A stretch of DNA of 28,641 nucleotides from an uncultured Planctomycetaceae bacterium (GTDB lineage: Bacteria > Planctomycetota > Planctomycetia > Planctomycetales > Planctomycetaceae): contig CAIXQV010000579.1 in assembly GCA_903921605.1 (NCBI GenBank), positions 1-28,641 on the forward strand. Direction: 5' to 3'. The translations under genes and the position numbers were made by a program. This document shows, in pieces, positions 17,156 to 25,642 of this stretch; the first letter of the stretch is position 1, and each line of letters starts with the position of its first letter. The notes beneath the pieces were generated by a model, which was not told the origin of the DNA, made no database searches, and saw only the letters and a program-made list of their open reading frames with translations.

Positions 17156-17536
17156 CTGCACAGCCCACGGTTTCATGGTCATTTTTGCTTTCCATAATTG
17201 GAACGGAACCTTGCGATCAGTTCATCGTGTAGAGCGAAGAAGTTCCATTCCAGAAACTGTGATCCATCTGTCAAAACTGTGTTATCCGTGATTCAATTCA
17301 AGTTGAATTTTTGACAAGAGGTTTTACGGTTACTTCTGATAAGTCCGCAGGCAGAGCGTCAGATAAAATCTCAACATTCGCCCCAACGTGGCATTGTCCA
17401 GCTAGCGGGCTGTCGTAGGGGCAAAGAGCATCACGACCCAACTCCTGAAACACCTGCACCGTCGGCTCCTGACAAATTTGCTCAACCGATTTTGAAACGC
17501 TGATCTCGCAAAGCCATTTTCGCGGAGTGTTTACTC
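17156..17536. other. Intergenic region upstream of the second hydrolase
   Basis: 380 bases without a gene. It holds the candidate promoter at 17311-17340. No terminator hairpin with a T-run was found behind the DUF1501 gene. Confidence 0.45.
17291..17340 (+). promoter_or_regulatory. Candidate promoter with adjacent inverted repeat
   Basis: TTGACA (17311-17316) is a perfect -35. TCTGAT (17335-17340), 18 bases on, matches the -10 consensus at 4 of 6 positions. Directly upstream, ATTCAA and TTGAAT (17291-17308) form a 6-bp inverted repeat across six bases that could be an operator. It would give a leader of nearly 200 bases before the hydrolase gene. Confidence 0.3.
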
Positions 17537-18790
17537 TTGAGTCGTTTGTTCTTTGTTCTCATGGTCGTCGTTTTGCTTCAGAATTCTGGTAATGCCTCAG
17601 CACAGACAACGGACGATTCAGCCGTCGTGACGCTGGAGGCATGGCTGAAGTCTCACGAACTGAATGATGTCGCGTTGACAGAGCTGAGTGCGCAGCCGTG
17701 GGCTGCCTCTGCGATCTCAAAGGACGATTCAGAGAAAGCCTCAGAGCTGCTCTGGAACGCTCGCCGTGAGTTCCTGCGAAAGGAACGAGCGTCGGAGATG
17801 GAAGCGAGAGAGATTGTGCTCGGCGAGCTCCGTATGCCGTTTTGGTATAAAACCTTCGGCGATGCTCCCGCAGAGGGACGCAGTTTGTTCATCTCGATGC
17901 ACGGGGGCGGCGGTGCTCCCAAGGCCGTGAATGATCAGCAGTATGAGAATCAAAAGCGTCTTTATCAGCCTGAAGAAGGGGTTTACCTTGTTCCGCGAGC
18001 CCCCACGAATACCTGGAACCTGTGGCACGAGGGCCATATCGACATCTTTTTCGATCAGTTGATCACGGACATGATGGTGTTCGAAAACGTGACCCCTGAT
18101 CGAGTTTACTTCATGGGATATTCAGCCGGCGGTGATGGAGTCTATCAGTTGGCACCTCGCATGGCCGATCGTCTGGCTGCCGCCGCAATGATGGCCGGGC
18201 ATCCAAACGAAGCTCGCCCGGAAGGCCTACGCAATATCGGCTTTACCATTCACATGGGAGCCAATGATTCCGCCTACAATCGCAACAAGATCGCCGCTGA
18301 ATGGGGACAGAAGCTGGATGCGCTACAAGCCGCCGATCCCGAAGGTTACATCCATGAAACGACGATCCATCCAAACAAGGGTCATTGGATGAATCTGCAG
18401 GATGCTGTGGCTGTCCCGTGGATGGCCAAATTCACTCGCAATTCCTGGCCAAAGAAAGTTCATTGGGTTCAGGACGACATTGCTCACTCACGCTTTTATT
18501 GGCTGCAAGCGGATCTTGCCTCGTCAAAAGCCGATGATGAGATCATCTCCACAGTGAGCGAACAGGAGATTCACATTCAGAAGAGTTCTGCTGCGACACT
18601 GACGCTGCTTCTGAATGATCGCTTGCTGAATCTCGATTCACCAATTACGGTCGTCCTCCCCGATGGAACAAAGTCTGAGCACCGTGTAACTCGATCTGTC
18701 CGCTCACTGGCCACTTCGCTCCAGCAACGCAACGATCTACAAGGTCTGAGCAGTGCCAGTCTCACGCTGGCGATAGCGCCAAAGCCATAA
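17537..18790 (+). CDS. Secreted alpha/beta hydrolase (esterase-like)
   Basis: A 417-aa exported hydrolase. The start is TTG at 17537, with GGAG 9 bases upstream and a signal peptide at once (FFVLMVVVLL, cleavage near NASAQ); an internal ATG at 17561 would cut the signal peptide. Catalytic features: oxyanion motif MHGGGG (H122), nucleophile S196 in MGYSAGGDG, acid D244 in MGANDSAYN and H283 in NKGHWM. The order and spacing fit PHB-depolymerase or dienelactone-hydrolase-like serine esterases. The last 100 or so residues look like a beta-rich add-on domain (LTLLLNDRLLNLDSPITVVL) common in planctomycete versions. Substrate unknown. No close operon partner. Confidence 0.82.
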   Translation: MSRLFFVLMVVVLLQNSGNASAQTTDDSAVVTLEAWLKSHELNDVALTELSAQPWAASAISKDDSEKASELLWNARREFLRKERASEMEAREIVLGELRMPFWYKTFGDAPAEGRSLFISMHGGGGAPKAVNDQQYENQKRLYQPEEGVYLVPRAPTNTWNLWHEGHIDIFFDQLITDMMVFENVTPDRVYFMGYSAGGDGVYQLAPRMADRLAAAAMMAGHPNEARPEGLRNIGFTIHMGANDSAYNRNKIAAEWGQKLDALQAADPEGYIHETTIHPNKGHWMNLQDAVAVPWMAKFTRNSWPKKVHWVQDDIAHSRFYWLQADLASSKADDEIISTVSEQEIHIQKSSAATLTLLLNDRLLNLDSPITVVLPDGTKSEHRVTRSVRSLATSLQQRNDLQGLSSASLTLAIAPKP

Positions 18791-19409
18791 TGGGCTGAAC
18801 CGCTGGCGATTGAAGGAGATCAGGCCGTGCAAACTGGAAGGGCAACCTTAAAGTCAGCGCGGCGTGGGGGAAAAACGAAAGATCTCGTCGAGCTGCGTTT
18901 ATTCGGTTCGCCGAAGCTAACTCGCCGAATGTTTGAACATCGAGCTACCGACCGGAAGGTTGAGTTTGATGTGCATCCCGGGCTAACCCCGCCACCGATT
19001 CCAAAGCGGACCTACCGAATGTTGGAGAGGGAGATTGTTAGCTTAGTGCCGTTCGCCGTTAAAGGCGTAGTTGCCAACGACCACGAGCAATTGATGACTC
19101 CAGGGTCATTCGACTTTATCCCAATGAATCGCAAACCTGAATTTCCGATGCCGCTTGACCCAGCAGCGCAGTGTCCTCATAGGCCGAATGGTGGGTCCCC
19201 GGCCTGCTCCCCGGTCTGCTCGAATTGCGGGTGACAACCTCCGCGGCCACTGGTACATTATTCTCAGCCGCCGAGTGCTCGTGATTGCTTCCGCACAGGG
19301 CTGATTCAGCCTCGTGTCCCCCAATCCACAAAGCGGAAAAGCCCAACGCACGATCTACAAAGTCGGCTAACCGCCTGACGCAAAGATCGCAACTCGTTCT
19401 GTGCTAAAC
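18791..19409. other. Gene-poor region before the hypothetical 128-aa gene
   Basis: About 620 bases. A GTG-started frame (18827-19234, 135 aa) is open, but its product is rich in Pro and Arg without a plausible domain. I see no ribosome-binding site or family match, so I do not call it a gene. TTCGG/CCGAA makes a small hairpin near 18902. Nothing else recognised. Confidence 0.4.
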
Positions 19410-19796
19410 ATGAATCCAGATTTGATCAAATTCGATTTACTCTTCGATGCTGACGAGTACCTTCGATCTGGATTCTGTCCGTGGACATTCTTCGCCTACC
19501 CGACCAGCGTGGCTGACGAACAGGGACTACCACCAGACAAAGACGCATGTGTCTTCCTTGCTCGCGTTCAAGCACGTGGCATTTCCGTTGCCATTTGGGT
19601 TAACGGGATCGCCCAAGACACGACGTACTTCGCTTGCCGTAAGGACGACATTCAGAAATTGAACGATCTGATTCAGGAACTTGAGGATACCGGAGACATC
19701 GAGAAGGGATTCTGCAATCAAAGAACGGAGCGATTAGTTGTAGCATCCGAAAAGCACAGAACCAATGAGGCTTTGACTTTGCGACGCTCGGAGTAA
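19410..19796 (+). CDS. Hypothetical cytoplasmic protein
   Basis: A 128-aa protein, or 131 aa if the in-frame GTG at 19401 is used. It has no signal peptide or membrane helix. The composition is that of a folded soluble protein: an acidic N-terminus (DLIKFDLLFDADEYL), a central hydrophobic core (FLARVQARGISVAIWVNGI) and an amphipathic helix (KLNDLIQELEDTGDIEKGF). No known motif is visible, so no function is proposed. No strong ribosome-binding site precedes either start. It lies in a repeat-bearing, gene-poor stretch and may be an accessory gene. Confidence 0.55.
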   Translation: MNPDLIKFDLLFDADEYLRSGFCPWTFFAYPTSVADEQGLPPDKDACVFLARVQARGISVAIWVNGIAQDTTYFACRKDDIQKLNDLIQELEDTGDIEKGFCNQRTERLVVASEKHRTNEALTLRRSE

Positions 19797-19853
19797 GAGC
19801 GTGATTTGGCGGAGCGGGGTGGAGCGGAGAGGGCTCGTCGCTGAGCAAGTCCT

Positions 19854-20034
19854 GATACGGGTGCCATGCACTTGAGAAGAGGCGATATTGAATGAGTTGG
19901 CGATCGCATCCTGCATGGAGCATGCGATATGCAATGTTTGTCCACAGATCAACGCAGATAAACGCAGATCAGTCGCATAGGCGGCCAGCGATGTGGCGTT
20001 CGTCCACCAAGGGACTTGCTCGAAGAATGACTCG
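19854..20034 (+). repeat. Tandem repeat unit of about 182 bp, copy 1
   Basis: Starts GATACGGGTGCCATGCACTT and ends ACTCG. Copy 2 at 20044-20225 differs by about ten scattered bases and one inserted T. Inside are an ATCGCAT/ATGCGAT hairpin (19903-19928) and the double motif AACGCAGAT...AACGCAGAT. No stable ORF is shared by the copies. Confidence 0.85.
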
Positions 20035-20043
20035 GATACGGGG

Positions 20044-20225
20044 GATACGGGTGCCATGCACTTGAGAAGAGGCGATGTTGAATGAGTTGGCGATCGCATC
20101 CTGCATGGATGCATGCGATATGCAATGTTTGTCCACAGATCAACGCAGATAAACGCAGATCAGTCGCATAGGCAGTGAGCGATATGGCGTTAGTCCACCA
20201 AGGGACTTGCTCGGAGAATGACTCG
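20044..20225 (+). repeat. Tandem repeat unit of about 182 bp, copy 2
   Basis: Second copy of the unit beginning at 19854, same orientation, separated by 9 bases that begin like a further partial copy (GATACG). The high identity implies recent duplication or gene conversion of a non-coding element. Confidence 0.85.
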
Positions 20226-20941
20226 CAGACTGATCTAAGGGGACTCTTTGTTCCGTTGTTCGTCGTCCTCTGGAGAAGCTGTACTCGGTGGCACGATACT
20301 CAACCGGTCACCGGGATCTGCTGGACCATTTTGTACTCATCATTTTGTCATCACACTCACCTTGCCATGCGAACCTTGCTTTCGTGACCACTGCAATGCG
20401 AATGATTCGATGCCCACGGTGCGATGGCAATTCATCGCCCGATGATTTCTGCAAACTCAACGAAGCCGGAGTCCAACTGGCAACAGAAACCGTTGATTTT
20501 CGCCCTCAACAGTGTGGCCCGACGTTGTTTCATAAACGAAACAGGCCGGAGGAAGCGTTGCTTTATGACGACATGGCGACTCTATCCTTTGGCGTCAGGA
20601 TATGGATTGTGCGGCCCCTGGGAAGCGGCGATAAAAAAAAACAGAGAAACAAGTCTCGAACCTGTCCATTGATGCATGAAAAAGATTTCGCTGCCCCCAA
20701 GTGTTGATGCAATGCAACAGTCACCAACCAAACTTTGCCAGCAGGATGAGTCACGTAAAAAACGTTCCAGCAGCCTTCTATCAACCTATGACGCTGGCTC
20801 AACGGACCATATTCGGGCACCGGAGTACTTAATGGAATGGGGAATGCAATGTCGACAGTGCGTCCAGCGCGATGAGGGAGATCTCTGACTCTGCAGACGC
20901 GTTATTGCTCTTCGACTACTTTGCAGTAAACCGGAATAAAA
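20226..20941. other. Gene-poor region upstream of the acyltransferase
   Basis: About 715 bases with several short overlapping frames, none with a believable start, domain or composition. An A-rich run (20633-20642) is not preceded by a clear hairpin. Possibly degraded coding DNA. Nothing firm recognised. Confidence 0.4.
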
Positions 20942-22147
20942 ATGAACCAAGGGCTCATTGATGCGCCGCACACGACGCTATCGCCAGTTCCGGAGCATCC
21001 GAAGCAGCCGCTGCGTCAGTCGTCGTTCCCGCGTGATCTTGAGCTCGCACGAAAAGAACAACAAGGCTCATCAGCCGCCGTTACGACTTCAGCGTCAGAC
21101 GCTGTTGCGAAAGTCCAGCATGTCCCTGTGCTGGATGCCTGGCGCGGAACAGCGCTGGTATTATTGTTCATCGGACATTTCTTTCCGATCTATCGATGGG
21201 ACTGCGGAGCGTTGGGGGTTGAGCTCTTCTTTGTGCTGAGCGGTTTCCTGATGGGTAAAATCCTGTTTGTCAGGAAGACTCCACTGAAGACATTCTACCA
21301 GCGGCGTATCTCCAGAATTTTTCCGGCCGCGTATGTCTTTCTGTTCGCGATGCTGGGCTGGCAGTTGCTGGTCACGCGAGAGGTGGCAACTCCGCTGTCG
21401 TCGATCTCCGCCTGCTTTCTTTTCTATGTGAACTACCTTGTGGCCTGGAACCCGCAGCTTGAGCTGGGACTGCCTGTCGGTCATTTCTGGTCATTGTGCG
21501 TGGAAGAACATTGCTACATCTATCTATCACTGCTCAGCGTTTTCCATCGGAAACTGGGCATTCGGCCTCTTTGGCTGATCGGCGGTTCTATCCTGTTATG
21601 CTTTACGTCAGCCGCTTTGGTTGGCCGTGAAACGAACTGGGATTACTATCAGGTTTATTGGCGGAGTGATTGTCGGGCCGCTTCAATTCTGATGGGCGCC
21701 GCTGCGGCCTGTCTGGCGTCTCTTGAAGTCGGTGGCCGAAAGTCGTACATGGGAGTTCCCACCATCGGATGGGGATTGCTGGCAATCTGCTGGGCGATGT
21801 ATTTCCGACTGCAATCGATGTCGGAGTTCACAAAATACTCCGCGGGTTCCGCTTTGCTTGCAGTCGGATTGTTGCTGATCGTTCAGCATGCGAAAGGGAA
21901 ACTCTGGTCCTTCCCGCCGCTTATCTGGATCGGCACCGCTTCGTTCTCGCTCTATCTGTGGCAGCAACCTTTTTATATCGCCGTACACGAAGGGCAGATG
22001 AATGCTGCCTATGCTGTCGGCGGCTCAATCATTGCCGGACTGGCTTCCTATTTCCTGATCGAAAAACCCACGCGTCAATGGATCAATCAACGGTGGCAGT
22101 CAAAGACTCTGTCGTCGAGGGCTATGTTCTGTCGAGCGGCGAGATGA
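20942..22147 (+). CDS. Membrane acyltransferase, acyltransferase-3 family
   Basis: A 401-aa integral membrane protein of the acyltransferase-3 family (PF01757), which transfers acetyl or other acyl groups to sugars of surface polysaccharides or to other envelope molecules. About 60 soluble N-terminal residues come first (Pro/Ser-rich). Then comes the family opening LDAWRGTALVLLFIGHFF, with the conserved His, followed by GVELFFVLSGFLMG and YQRRISRIFPAAYVFLF. About ten membrane helices follow, including WNPQLELGLPVGHFWSLCVEEH, here split by the loop that carries the second conserved His. The C-terminus ends in a short basic tail (MFCRAAR). It is convergent with the SDR gene, only 13 bases between stops. 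The acceptor cannot be deduced. Confidence 0.9.
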   Translation: MNQGLIDAPHTTLSPVPEHPKQPLRQSSFPRDLELARKEQQGSSAAVTTSASDAVAKVQHVPVLDAWRGTALVLLFIGHFFPIYRWDCGALGVELFFVLSGFLMGKILFVRKTPLKTFYQRRISRIFPAAYVFLFAMLGWQLLVTREVATPLSSISACFLFYVNYLVAWNPQLELGLPVGHFWSLCVEEHCYIYLSLLSVFHRKLGIRPLWLIGGSILLCFTSAALVGRETNWDYYQVYWRSDCRAASILMGAAAACLASLEVGGRKSYMGVPTIGWGLLAICWAMYFRLQSMSEFTKYSAGSALLAVGLLLIVQHAKGKLWSFPPLIWIGTASFSLYLWQQPFYIAVHEGQMNAAYAVGGSIIAGLASYFLIEKPTRQWINQRWQSKTLSSRAMFCRAAR

Positions 22148-22160
22148 TTCCGCCGCTGGA

Positions 22161-23060
22161 CTAAAGTTCTTCGCCGCCAGAAACGTTAATGATTTCGCCG
22201 GTGATGAAATTCGCATCCAGCAGGAAGTTGATTGAATTGACCAATTCCTGAGGCGACCCGGTTCGGCGGAGAGGAATCGAAGAGATGGCTCGTTGTTCGT
22301 GCCAGTTGCGGCGATCTTCGGGAGGCAGGATGGCTCCTGGAGCAATCCCGTTGACCTGAATCAATGGGGCCAGTTGCAACGCGAGCGACTTGGTGACACT
22401 GCTTAACGCGGCTTTGGTAGCGGTATAAACAAAGTGATCAGCTCCGGGGCGTTGCGCACGCCAGTCAAGAATATTGATAATGTGCCCGCGCTGACCTTCA
22501 CCGAGCTGACGAATAAACTGTTGAGCCAGAAAAATCGGCGCCAGAAGGTTTACCGATAAGTGGACATTGCAGTGATAGAGATCGACCCACGGGAGTGCTC
22601 GATCCTGAAACACCGCTGCGCTGTTAATCAGGGTTGTCACTTCGCCCAGTTCTGCAGCCGCTTCGAAAATCGTCGCCGCAGCCGCTCGTGGATCTCGCAG
22701 GTCAGCACCGACGGCAACGGCTGTGCCGCCCGCCGCTTTAATGCGGTTCATAAGAACTTTCGCTTCGACGGCGGAGGCCCCATGATGAATTACGACAGCG
22801 AGACCTCGCGCGGCCATCGCCAGTGCAATCTCCCGGCCGACTCGTCGAGCTGCTCCGGTTACGACGGCGACCTGTTGATCCGAAGGCCTTCTTGCTCTTG
22901 CGACCGGCCGAGCAGTCTCCAAAGGAGGCAAACCAGTGGAGGGATCCTGATTGCTCGGCAGGGGGGCATCAGCTTCAGTCGACGATTCTTCCGAAGCCTG
23001 CAGAAGATCATCTTCAGGAGGCTCGTGTTCTGTGGACTCTGGATCGTGAGGCGTCATCAT
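22161..23060 (-). CDS. Short-chain dehydrogenase/reductase, pteridine-reductase (FolM/PTR1)-like
   Basis: A 299-aa NAD(P)H-dependent reductase. The Rossmann motif TGAARRVG lies at 68-75, NSA at 146-148 and the catalytic YxxxK at Y212/K216. The residue usually Ser in SDRs is D199 (NILDWRAQRP), the hallmark of PTR1 and FolM pteridine reductases; IHHGAS (91-96) and the Arg pair in the Rossmann loop also fit this group and NADPH use. It may therefore reduce a dihydropterin such as dihydromonapterin, though I cannot exclude another carbonyl substrate. The first 60 residues are acidic and Pro/Ser-rich, with no counterpart in FolM. The start is the GTG/ATG region at 23060, where two Met codons stand in a row. 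Same strand as the sigma factor gene 217 bases upstream, separated from it by a terminator. Confidence 0.82.
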   Translation of the reverse strand: MMTPHDPESTEHEPPEDDLLQASEESSTEADAPLPSNQDPSTGLPPLETARPVARARRPSDQQVAVVTGAARRVGREIALAMAARGLAVVIHHGASAVEAKVLMNRIKAAGGTAVAVGADLRDPRAAAATIFEAAAELGEVTTLINSAAVFQDRALPWVDLYHCNVHLSVNLLAPIFLAQQFIRQLGEGQRGHIINILDWRAQRPGADHFVYTATKAALSSVTKSLALQLAPLIQVNGIAPGAILPPEDRRNWHEQRAISSIPLRRTGSPQELVNSINFLLDANFITGEIINVSGGEEL

Positions 23061-23187
23061 CGAATTGGCTGCAGTCCTGACGTCTGCTGTCTTCGCGAAG
23101 GGAACACTTCAGAAATATTCTGTGCGCGGCAACGTTTGAGGTGTTCCTTGTTTACGGTATCCCGCGAACAAGGCGCCTCAATTGACG

Positions 23188-23228
23188 CCGTGCACAAAAT
23201 AACACAACCCGGCTGGGTCGCAGCCGGG
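23188..23228 (-). terminator. Rho-independent terminator of the sigma-70 gene
   Basis: CCCGGCT (23208-23214) and AGCCGGG (23222-23228) form a perfect 7-bp GC-rich stem with a 7-base loop. On the minus strand it is followed by a T-rich tail (TTGTGTTATTTTGTG). It lies 50 bases beyond the sigma gene stop and should separate that gene from the reductase gene. Confidence 0.7.
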
Positions 23229-23277
23229 CGTGTGAGTCCTGTGATGATCACCGGAATTCAGCAGGGAGCCTGGCAGC

Positions 23278-24165
23278 TTAGTTTTCGCCGCTAAGGCTTC
23301 GATAGAGTCTGCGAAGAGCTTCACTTTCAATCTGACGAACTCGTTCCCGAGTCAGTCCGAGTGATTCGCCGATTTCCTTCAGCGTCTGAGGCTCACTGTC
23401 ATCCAGACCAAATCGCATCCGCAGAATCGTCGCTTCGCGGGGGTCCATTTCATCCAGCAGGCGGGAGACATGAGTCAGGTTATCCGAGTTGATCAGTTCG
23501 TCCTCGGGGCCTCGCATCCGTTCATCCGGGACGATATCTCCCAGAGTCATGCCGCTGTCTTCCTGTTCCGCCTGCGGAGTGGCGTTGTACAGGGTGATGG
23601 CCTTCTTGACAATTCGAAGCTTCTTTTTCGGGATGCCCAGCTCTTTGGCAATATCTTCGGCTGTTGGGGTCGCATTCAGTTCTTCCGCCAGCTTCGCGGA
23701 CGCTCGACGCCATTTTGACAGCAATTCCACCATATAAGCCGGAATGCGGATCGTCTTGGCGGAATTGACCAGGGCACGTTTGATCGACTGTTTGATCCAG
23801 TAGCTGGCATAAGTACTGAATCGAGTATTCATGTTGGGGTCGAAGCCCTCGACGGCTCGCAGCAGGCCCAGATTGCCTTCTTCAATCAGGTCCTGCAGAG
23901 GGAGCCCTTTGCCGTTGTAACCGCGGGCAATATTCACAACGAGGCGGAGATTGGCTCGTACCATTCGATCGCGAGCAGCACCGTCTCCGTTGGAGATTCG
24001 GTTTGACAACTCTTTTTCATCATTCGCGGTCAGCAGAGCGGTTTCGTTAATTTCGCGGAGATAAGTTTCCAGCGGCGTCTGCAATCGTGAAGAAGTAGGA
24101 GTGCGCTTCTTGCGAGTCGTCTGAGTCATTTGTGTCAGCCTGAGAAGGGAGCTGCCTGAGTTCAA
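23278..24165 (-). CDS. Primary-type (group 1/2) RNA polymerase sigma-70 factor
   Basis: A 295-aa sigma factor with regions 1.2 to 4 but no region 1.1, so a short RpoD-like or RpoS-like group 2 factor. Region 1.2: PLETYLREINETALLT. Region 2: RMVRANLRLVVNIARGY, DLIEEGNLGLLRAVEGFDP and RFSTYASYWIKQSIKRAL, the core-binding and -10 recognition parts. Region 3: TPTAEDIAKELGI and neighbours. Region 4: the -35-binding HTH, LKEIGESLGLTRERVRQIE. I take the TTG at 24165, which has AAGGGAG 7 bases upstream; an ATG at 24129 is the alternative, with a poorer site. Planctomycetes carry several such paralogs, so whether this is the housekeeping factor cannot be settled here. Confidence 0.93.
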   Translation of the reverse strand: MNSGSSLLRLTQMTQTTRKKRTPTSSRLQTPLETYLREINETALLTANDEKELSNRISNGDGAARDRMVRANLRLVVNIARGYNGKGLPLQDLIEEGNLGLLRAVEGFDPNMNTRFSTYASYWIKQSIKRALVNSAKTIRIPAYMVELLSKWRRASAKLAEELNATPTAEDIAKELGIPKKKLRIVKKAITLYNATPQAEQEDSGMTLGDIVPDERMRGPEDELINSDNLTHVSRLLDEMDPREATILRMRFGLDDSEPQTLKEIGESLGLTRERVRQIESEALRRLYRSLSGEN

Positions 24166-25642
24166 TGTAGCACTCCCTTTATCGTCGGCGGTTGTCGCCG
24201 CATTCAGACAGAGACGCGCAGAATCCGCCGGACCCCGCTGTTGGTTTCCCCTCGACTGTCAAAGCGCAAAGGTCTGCGTGATTGTTGAATTCCAATGGCC
24301 AGGCACGACAGTCAAAATCAGAACACTGTCGCAGTCAAGATTTCTGATGGACGATTTTCTGCGTGTCAGGTGGCAAGCTCAGAAATGTTGTCAACACTGA
24401 TGAGTAGCTGATTTGATTGAAAAGGGCGGGGCCGCAGGGAAGTCGTTTGATGGACTCGAGCGGGTTGTTGATTCAATAGCCGTTCCGCTTATGGTGGTGG
24501 CTTCGGCCGTCCTTATGGATCTCAGCAATTAGGCCCGGCGGTATGCGCACTGCGGTTTCGTCTCACGGCGAGCCACAGGCGCAGGGGAATCGGGCAATGA
24601 CGCCCACGGCTTGCCGTTAAACGATTAAATCAACAAGTCATAATCGCAGGGCTGCGGTTTTATTGTCACCCGGAGTTGGGGCCGTTTGGGCTATGCTCCC
24701 TCTTCGCACTACACCTAAGCTGAGTTGGCTCGCATCGTGTTGAAGACCGAAACAGAATCGAACGCAACCCAGCGGAGGAAGCTGCTGAAAAAGGTGTCTC
24801 AAAGTCTCCGGCGACTCAGCCTGGTAGGAGTTTTTGTACAGGCTCCCATGGTGCAAAGATTTTTTTCAATGCTTCGGTAGAAAGCCTGCCTGGGGTAGTC
24901 CTTTGTCTCTACTGGACTCAGGCGTTCAGCTATTGGCCCATCATACACGGGCGATTCCTCAGTCATGCGTGCCGATCGGGAAGCCAGGGTGGTCTGTGAT
25001 GACGAATGCACCGGCTGGACATTGATCCGACCGGGGAAGTCTGCGGTTGAAGTCTCAACCGAGGGTTTTCCTGAAGTCTGAACGGAATTGTCGTCGAATC
25101 GGGTTTAGAGACAATAGGGGTTCAGGCTCAAAGCCTCGGCCAAAGCCTCGGCCAAAGCCTCGGCCAAAGCCTCGGCCAAAGCCTCGGCCAAAGCCTCGAT
25201 ACTGCAAACTCAAAAAACGCGGAGTTAAGGGGAGTCACTGGACGGCACGATCAAACTCCGTCAGATGCTTTCGGGGCACTATTGGGCGTGTGTTGAGGTT
25301 TCCGGAGTGCGATTCTGCTCAGTTTGGGACACGATAATCGTCGACGCGGGGTGATTTTCCGGACTTTGTCAGAGATGCAGATTGCAACGTCCTGGCGTCA
25401 TTTCTGAAAAATTCATGTGTTGCCCGCACAACCTTCCTAACTCCTTGACAGTTCTGAACAAAGAACTTGCATCAACGACAGGGGGTTTTAGAATTTGACT
25501 GTTGGGAAAAACTGCGCAGGATATTGTAGTCAGGTCAGGAAGACCGGATAGAAGAGCGGTCTGGTACTGTTGTTTCGGAACAGTGGTTATCGAGTTCCGA
25601 AGTCGATCCTGAGACAATCCCCCACCGGGAAAGATGCGAGAA
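24166..25642. other. 1.5-kb region without a recognised gene
   Basis: The longest gene-free stretch. It contains a weak hairpin with a T-rich follow-up near 24645-24665, the 12-bp tandem repeat at 25129-25198, and promoter-like sequence close to the HTH gene. These include TTGACA at 25445-25450 with AGTTCT/AGAACT (25450-25467) around a 6-base centre, and TTGACT near 25497 with GATATT 19 bases on. Frames running through the tandem repeat encode Pro-Lys-Pro-Arg strings and look artefactual. No structured RNA I could name. Confidence 0.45.
25129..25198 (+). repeat. 12-bp tandem repeat (5 full units plus a partial)
   Basis: CAAAGCCTCGGC is repeated perfectly at 25129, 25141, 25153, 25165 and 25177, and 10 bases of a sixth unit follow. 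The absence of differences suggests recent slippage and probable length variation between strains. Confidence 0.92.

Noticed and set aside
18827..19234. A GTG-started 135-aa frame
   Set aside because: No ribosome-binding site, no domain, Pro/Arg/Cys-biased composition; not enough support for a gene.
19930..20130. DnaA-box-like TTGTCCACA in each 182-bp repeat, hinting at an origin
   Set aside because: One mismatch, one site per copy, no cluster, no AT-rich unwinding region and no dnaA/dnaN nearby.
25129..25198. CRISPR array
   Set aside because: Units are 12 bp and directly abutting with no spacers, and there are no cas genes.
25047..25337. A TTG-started frame running through the 12-bp tandem repeat, encoding Pro-Lys-Pro-Arg strings
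   Set aside because: The apparent open frame results from the repeat length being a multiple of three; flanking residues show no protein-like features.
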